From: Microbacterium terregens
GTDB taxonomy: Bacteria; Pseudomonadota; Alphaproteobacteria; Sphingomonadales; Sphingomonadaceae
Assembly (NCBI RefSeq): GCF_027922045.1
Contig: NZ_BSEX01000018.1
Coordinates: 68,724-132,723, forward strand
DNA length: 64,000 bases
Reading direction: 5' to 3'
Position numbers and translations under genes: made by a program. This document shows, piece by piece, positions 63,347 through 64,000 of the stretch. How positions within the stretch are numbered: the first letter of the stretch is position 1; each line of letters begins with the position of its first letter. Below the pieces are notes generated by a model, which worked only from the letters and a program-made list of their open reading frames with translations, did not search any database and was not told the origin of the DNA.

Positions 63347-64000
63347 TCATTGCAGGTTCACGTACATGCCGCCGTCCACCAGCAGCGCGGCGCCGGTGAC
63401 ATAGGCTGCCATGTCGGAGGCCAGGAACACGATCGGGCCGACCATGTCCTCCGGTTGCCCCAGACGCCCCAAGGGCGTGCGTGCCTCCATGTACCGGCGC
63501 TTCTCCTCGTCCGCGAGATCGTCCTTGTTGATCTCGGTGAGGATGGTGCCCGGAAGCACCGAGTTGCAGCGGACGCCGTGTTTGCCGAGCGCGATCGCGG
63601 TCGACTGCATCAGCGAATGCACGCCAGCCTTGGTGGGAGTGTAGTGGGTCTGGAACTCGCCGCCGACCAGTGCCGAGATCGAGGACACGGCCACGATCGC
63701 GCCACCGCGGCCCTGCGTCACCATCTGGCGCGCGGCTGCCTGCACCATGTAATAGGCGCCGTGCAGGTTGACGCGGAAGGTGCGCTCCACCGTCTCCGCC
63801 GGCATGTCGAGAAACGCGTGAAAGGGGCAGATGCCCGCGTTGCTCACCATCACGTCGACCCCGCCGAAGCGGTCGACCGCGCGTGCCACAAGGTCGGTCG
63901 CCGTCGCTGCGTCGGCCACGTCGCCCTTGACTGCCAACCCGCGCCGACCGGCCGCCTCGATCGCGGCGATGCAGCTTTCCGCGTCCTCGTCGCGGCTGTG
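63347..64000 (-). CDS. SDR dehydrogenase, L-rhamnose 1-dehydrogenase-like, 5' end outside the window
   Basis: A short-chain dehydrogenase, truncated by the window edge. Visible are GDVADAA, SNAGICPFHAFL, the catalytic Ser in VSSISALVGG, YTPTK for the Tyr-x-x-x-Lys pair, and the C-terminal LLVDGGMYVN. The NAGICPFHAF and VNLHGAYYMVQAA pieces resemble L-rhamnose (or related sugar) 1-dehydrogenases of oxidative rhamnose pathways. That route ends in pyruvate and L-lactate, which would feed the lutABC genes downstream. The specificity is inferred from similarity and neighbours. The N-terminal glycine motif lies beyond 64000. Confidence 0.75.
   Translation of the reverse strand, partial: HSRDEDAESCIAAIEAAGRRGLAVKGDVADAATATDLVARAVDRFGGVDVMVSNAGICPFHAFLDMPAETVERTFRVNLHGAYYMVQAAARQMVTQGRGGAIVAVSSISALVGGEFQTHYTPTKAGVHSLMQSTAIALGKHGVRCNSVLPGTILTEINKDDLADEEKRRYMEARTPLGRLGQPEDMVGPIVFLASDMAAYVTGAALLVDGGMYVNLQ

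Noticed and set aside
1..64000. CRISPR arrays, insertion sequences, tRNA or rRNA genes
   Set aside because: No regularly spaced repeats other than iterons and parS, no transposase-like protein, and no RNA gene signature were seen.

Overview
The window looks like part of a large secondary replicon (megaplasmid or chromid) of a sphingomonad (Sphingomonas or a close relative). The evidence is the very high G+C content, several long TonB-dependent receptors (TBDRs) with PxxQ-type plug motifs, short overlapping ATGA/TGATG gene junctions, the copied hairpin-forming intergenic repeats, and a complete repA - iteron origin - parA - parS - parB block in the middle (about 32.8-37.2 kb). No rRNA, tRNA, CRISPR array or insertion sequence was seen.

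Layout. (1) 1-28.1 kb is a pectin/uronate utilisation region. It holds the end of kduD, kdgK, a type-B carboxylesterase, a TBDR, an acetylesterase-like hydrolase, two paralogous MhpD-type hydratases, a 1278-residue LamG protein of unknown activity, a DUF885 metallopeptidase-like protein, a GH43 glycosidase, an ExuT-like hexuronate transporter, a GH3 glycosidase and a LacI regulator. The intracellular enzymes uxaC, uxuB, uxaA and uxuA follow, with a GntR/FCD regulator. Together these take uronate-containing oligosaccharides across the outer membrane, trim them, import hexuronates, and convert them to 2-keto-3-deoxygluconate (KDG) and then KDPG. A repeated operator-like word (TGACACCGGTT) ties the first half together. 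(2) 28.2-32.6 kb has a PhoX-type phosphatase behind a PhoB-box-like sequence, and an ABC-2 exporter pair. (3) 32.8-37.2 kb is the replication and partition module. (4) 37.3-47.5 kb is a phosphate-scavenging block: TBDR plus phosphoinositide-type phospholipase C, a CYTH-CHAD protein, and TBDR plus PhoA-type alkaline phosphatase. PhoB-like direct repeats lie upstream of both TBDRs. (5) 47.5-50.8 kb has an MFS exporter, an aldo/keto reductase and a LysR regulator. (6) 50.8-60.3 kb is assimilatory nitrate reduction: nasT-nasS, then a leader RNA, then narK-nirB-nirD-nasA-cobA, all on the minus strand. The leader has two hexaloop hairpins followed by an intrinsic terminator, which is the expected target of the NasT ANTAR antiterminator. 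(7) 60.5-64 kb is a minus-strand operon of an SDR dehydrogenase (L-rhamnose dehydrogenase-like, start outside the window) and lutABC. This fits an oxidative L-rhamnose route that ends in L-lactate.

Taken as a whole, the replicon carries a self-contained plant-polysaccharide plus phosphate plus nitrate scavenging package. The points most worth checking are the NasT leader RNA, the three PhoB-like sites joining dispersed phosphatase loci, the shared LacI-type operator, the intragenic iteron and inverted repeat at the origin, and the uncharacterised LamG/DUF885 pair bracketed by two copies of one palindromic repeat.
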